Below are positions 34,717 through 36,585 of a DNA stretch of 36,585 bases, in pieces. The notes beneath the pieces were generated by a model, which was not told where the DNA came from, ran no database searches, and saw only the letters and a list, made by a program, of their open reading frames with translations. A program made the position numbers and the translations under genes. Source of the stretch: Opitutales bacterium UBA2995 (GTDB lineage: Bacteria > Verrucomicrobiota > Verrucomicrobiia > Opitutales > UBA2995); assembly GCA_002346535.1 (NCBI GenBank), contig DDZZ01000055.1, positions 1 through 36,585 of the forward strand, read 5' to 3'. Positions within the stretch are counted from its first letter, which is position 1, and each line of letters starts with the position of its first letter.

Positions 34717-36384
34717 TCAAACGGCACCGAGCAATTCCTTGGCGTGCGTCTGAGCTACTTTGGAGCGACGGCTACCCAACATCCGCGCCAGCTCACCTAG
34801 TCGACCTGTCTCATCAAGGTGTATCGGCTCAATGGATACTCTCGTATCATTATCCGTCTGTATTTTATCGACGAGAAAATGCTGATTTCCCTTGGCGGCA
34901 ACCTGTGGCAAGTGCGTTACACAAAAAATCTGGTGACTGCCCGATAGCTCTGATAGCCGGTCACCGACTACGCTTCCGATTTCTCCCCCCACATTGGCAT
35001 CCACTTCGTCAAACACAAGAACCGGCGTATCGTCCAATTTGGCAAGAATAGTTTTTAGGGCGAGCATCACTCGGGCTATTTCGCCACTCGAGACGATTTT
35101 ATTCAGGGGTAATGGCTCCTGGCCGGGATTAGCGGAGAAAACATATTCGCAACGGGAATTGCCGTGTTCGCGAAATGCATCTTCTGCATAAACAATGACA
35201 TCGAATCGTGCTTTTTTAAATCCTAGTAACTCCAGTAAGACAGCCGTTTCGCGAGCAAGATTGGTGGCAGCTTCCTCTCGCTTGGCACGCAAGCGGGCCC
35301 CCTCCTTCTCGAGCTCGGCTTCGTTACGCTCAATGACTTTCTCAAGCTTGGCCAAAGTGCCCTCGATATCCGCCTGCATTTCGATACGCAGGGAGAGACG
35401 CTCGCGATTCTCCATGACATGCTTCACAGTGGGGCCAAATTTGCGTTTCACTTCCAACCACTGATTCATGCGGTCTTGAAAGGCGGCAGCCTCCACCTCG
35501 TTAAAATCAGATTTGCGACGTATCAGGAAGAACTCGGCGTTGATATCATCGAGCTCGATAATCACTTGATTCAAACGTTCGGTCAGTTCAACCGTCCGCT
35601 TATCAATTTCCGAAATTTGACGAGCGGTCATGACCAACTTACCAAGCTTGGAAATCATTCCATCATCTCCATTAAGCCCCTCTTCAAGTTGTTGGAGCAG
35701 TTGCGCAGTTTCAGCAGCTTGATTGGCTACACTAAAGTCGCTTTCCAAAGCTTCTATCGCCGCTTCGGATATAATATCCACAACGTCAATCTGCTCCATT
35801 TGACTTTGGTAATATTCCAATTCGTTATCTGATAATTGTGACTTATTTTGAATTTCCTCCTTTTGTCGCAACAAGGACTTCCATTCGGAGTAAAGTTCCT
35901 GATAGACAGCCACGTCCATAGCTGCGCCCGCATAACTGTCCAGTAATTCCAGCTGGTTCTGCCAATCAAAAAGTTTCTGAGGCTCACCTGGCCCGTGAAA
36001 ATCAATCCAGAATTTGCCGAGCATAGAAAACAACGACAGCGTGCAAAGTTTGCCGTTGATAAATACCTTACCCATCTTGGTTCGGCTGATTGAGCGGCGG
36101 AGCAAGAGGACATTCTCCTCGCAAGGTGGTAATCCATTATCTTCCAAGAAGGTATCGACTTTTTCGGAGTTTGGGAAAAAAAGTGCAGCTTCCACTTCGC
36201 AGCCTTCCTCACCTTGGCGAATGATAGTTTTATCGACCCGGTTTCCAGCCAGCATACTTAAGGCACCTAAGAGTACGGATTTCCCTGCTCCAGTCTCTCC
36301 AGTCACTACAGTGAAACCAGGTCCCAAATCGAGGGACGTCTCGGTCATCAAAGCCAAATTTTGGATACGAAGGAACTGAATCAT
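34717..36384 (-). CDS. recN: DNA repair protein RecN
   Basis: 555 residues from the ATG at 36384; the frame also opens at a TTG at 36396. RecN is an SMC-like ATPase for double-strand break repair. Walker A is GETGAGKS (29-36), after the family start MIQFLRIQNLALM. RIIRQGEEGCEVEAALFF-like residues (HTH-free arm) follow, then long coiled coils (about 150-360, rich in Glu, Leu and Lys) joining two ATPase halves. The C-terminal half has the signature LNKIVSSGEIARVMLALKTI, Walker B VLVFDEVDANVGGEIGSVVG and the D/H-loop QIFCVTHLPQVAAKGNQHF. Complete length for the family. The short unknown gene lies downstream on the same strand, 71 bases away. Confidence 0.95.
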   Translation of the reverse strand: MIQFLRIQNLALMTETSLDLGPGFTVVTGETGAGKSVLLGALSMLAGNRVDKTIIRQGEEGCEVEAALFFPNSEKVDTFLEDNGLPPCEENVLLLRRSISRTKMGKVFINGKLCTLSLFSMLGKFWIDFHGPGEPQKLFDWQNQLELLDSYAGAAMDVAVYQELYSEWKSLLRQKEEIQNKSQLSDNELEYYQSQMEQIDVVDIISEAAIEALESDFSVANQAAETAQLLQQLEEGLNGDDGMISKLGKLVMTARQISEIDKRTVELTERLNQVIIELDDINAEFFLIRRKSDFNEVEAAAFQDRMNQWLEVKRKFGPTVKHVMENRERLSLRIEMQADIEGTLAKLEKVIERNEAELEKEGARLRAKREEAATNLARETAVLLELLGFKKARFDVIVYAEDAFREHGNSRCEYVFSANPGQEPLPLNKIVSSGEIARVMLALKTILAKLDDTPVLVFDEVDANVGGEIGSVVGDRLSELSGSHQIFCVTHLPQVAAKGNQHFLVDKIQTDNDTRVSIEPIHLDETGRLGELARMLGSRRSKVAQTHAKELLGAV

Positions 36385-36509
36385 GAAAGGATTCAAACAG
36401 TATTAAGAGAACCCCCCATAAAACCCAAGCCAATAGTGGACTGGCCGGACCTAATCGGGATTTAACTTGCCAACCCAAATTTCATGAATTGGCTGATATC
36501 TTTTTCAAA

Positions 36510-36585
36510 GGGGGATTAGCTCAGCTGGTTAGAGCACCTGCTCGACACGCAGGGGGTCGGCAGTTCGAATCTGCCATCTCCCACC
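36510..36585 (+). tRNA. tRNA-Val(GAC), cut at the window end
   Basis: A complete cloverleaf fits: acceptor GGGGGAT with ATCTCCC (one G-U pair), D-arm GCTC/GAGC with the AGCTGGTTA loop, anticodon arm CCTGC/GCAGG with loop TCGACAC, variable loop GGGTC, T-arm GGCAG/CTGCC with TTCGAAT, and discriminator A at 36583. The anticodon is GAC, so valine. The genome encodes CC after it and the window stops before the final A of CCA. Position 33, nearly always U, is C here. Confidence 0.93.

Noticed and set aside
1..36585. CRISPR array, IS element, prophage, integrase or rRNA
   Set aside because: No regularly spaced repeats, transposase or integrase motifs, or rRNA-like sequence seen on either strand; the only longer direct repeat is inside rpsP.

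Overview
The window reads as chromosomal DNA of a free-living bacterium of the Verrucomicrobiota, probably class Opitutia. This is inference from gene content: a planctomycete/verrucomicrobial secreted c-type cytochrome-like protein (DUF1587/1595/1592/1588/1585) paired with a DUF1552 protein, a sulfatase-maturase-type radical SAM enzyme, a DUF6607 lipoprotein and an EF-G paralogue. No phage, IS element, integrase, CRISPR array or rRNA was seen. Base composition looks fairly even. Almost no start codon has a Shine-Dalgarno sequence in front of it.

Layout. 1-117: nested palindromes, probably a dispersed intergenic repeat. 133-765: DedA/YqaA-type membrane protein (-). 1106-5787: two-gene cassette for a large exported cytochrome-like protein and a Tat-exported DUF1552 protein (+). 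5933-6912: a small unknown protein and a decayed trmH-like methyltransferase. 6913-8750: chorismate synthase, then a CobW-like protein with a ruined P-loop. 8751-9785: decayed DNA with a thioredoxin-like pseudogene. 9786-12356: a 2-oxoglutarate/Fe(II) oxygenase facing an amino-acid permease. 12741-15241: panC-like and nadB (-). 15333-18986: four-gene Mla/MCE-type lipid transport operon (-). 19068-24213: HAD phosphatase, RecD2 helicase and an EF-G paralogue (+). 24399-26442: AraC regulator and an FMN hydroxy-acid oxidase, convergent. 26542-27296: a nickel/cobalt exporter (rcnA-like) broken by four frameshifts. 27464-28645: DUF6607 lipoprotein. 28646-29209: more decayed sequence. 29210-30457: anSME-like radical SAM enzyme (-). 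30777-32778: rpsP-trmD-rplS (-) without rimM and with a very long acidic tail on S16. 32921-34024: ychF (+). 34241-36384: a small membrane-anchored protein and recN (-). 36510-36585: tRNA-Val(GAC), cut by the window end one base before the end of CCA.

Most intact genes are housekeeping: aromatic amino acid, NAD and possibly pantothenate synthesis, ribosome and tRNA maturation, DNA repair, and envelope lipid transport. The least ordinary items are the repeat-expanded acidic tail of ribosomal protein S16, the PanC homologue whose expected pantoate-binding residues are substituted, the CobW-like protein lacking its nucleotide-binding lysine, the EF-G paralogue with an altered G4 motif, and a cluster of decaying genes between intact neighbours.
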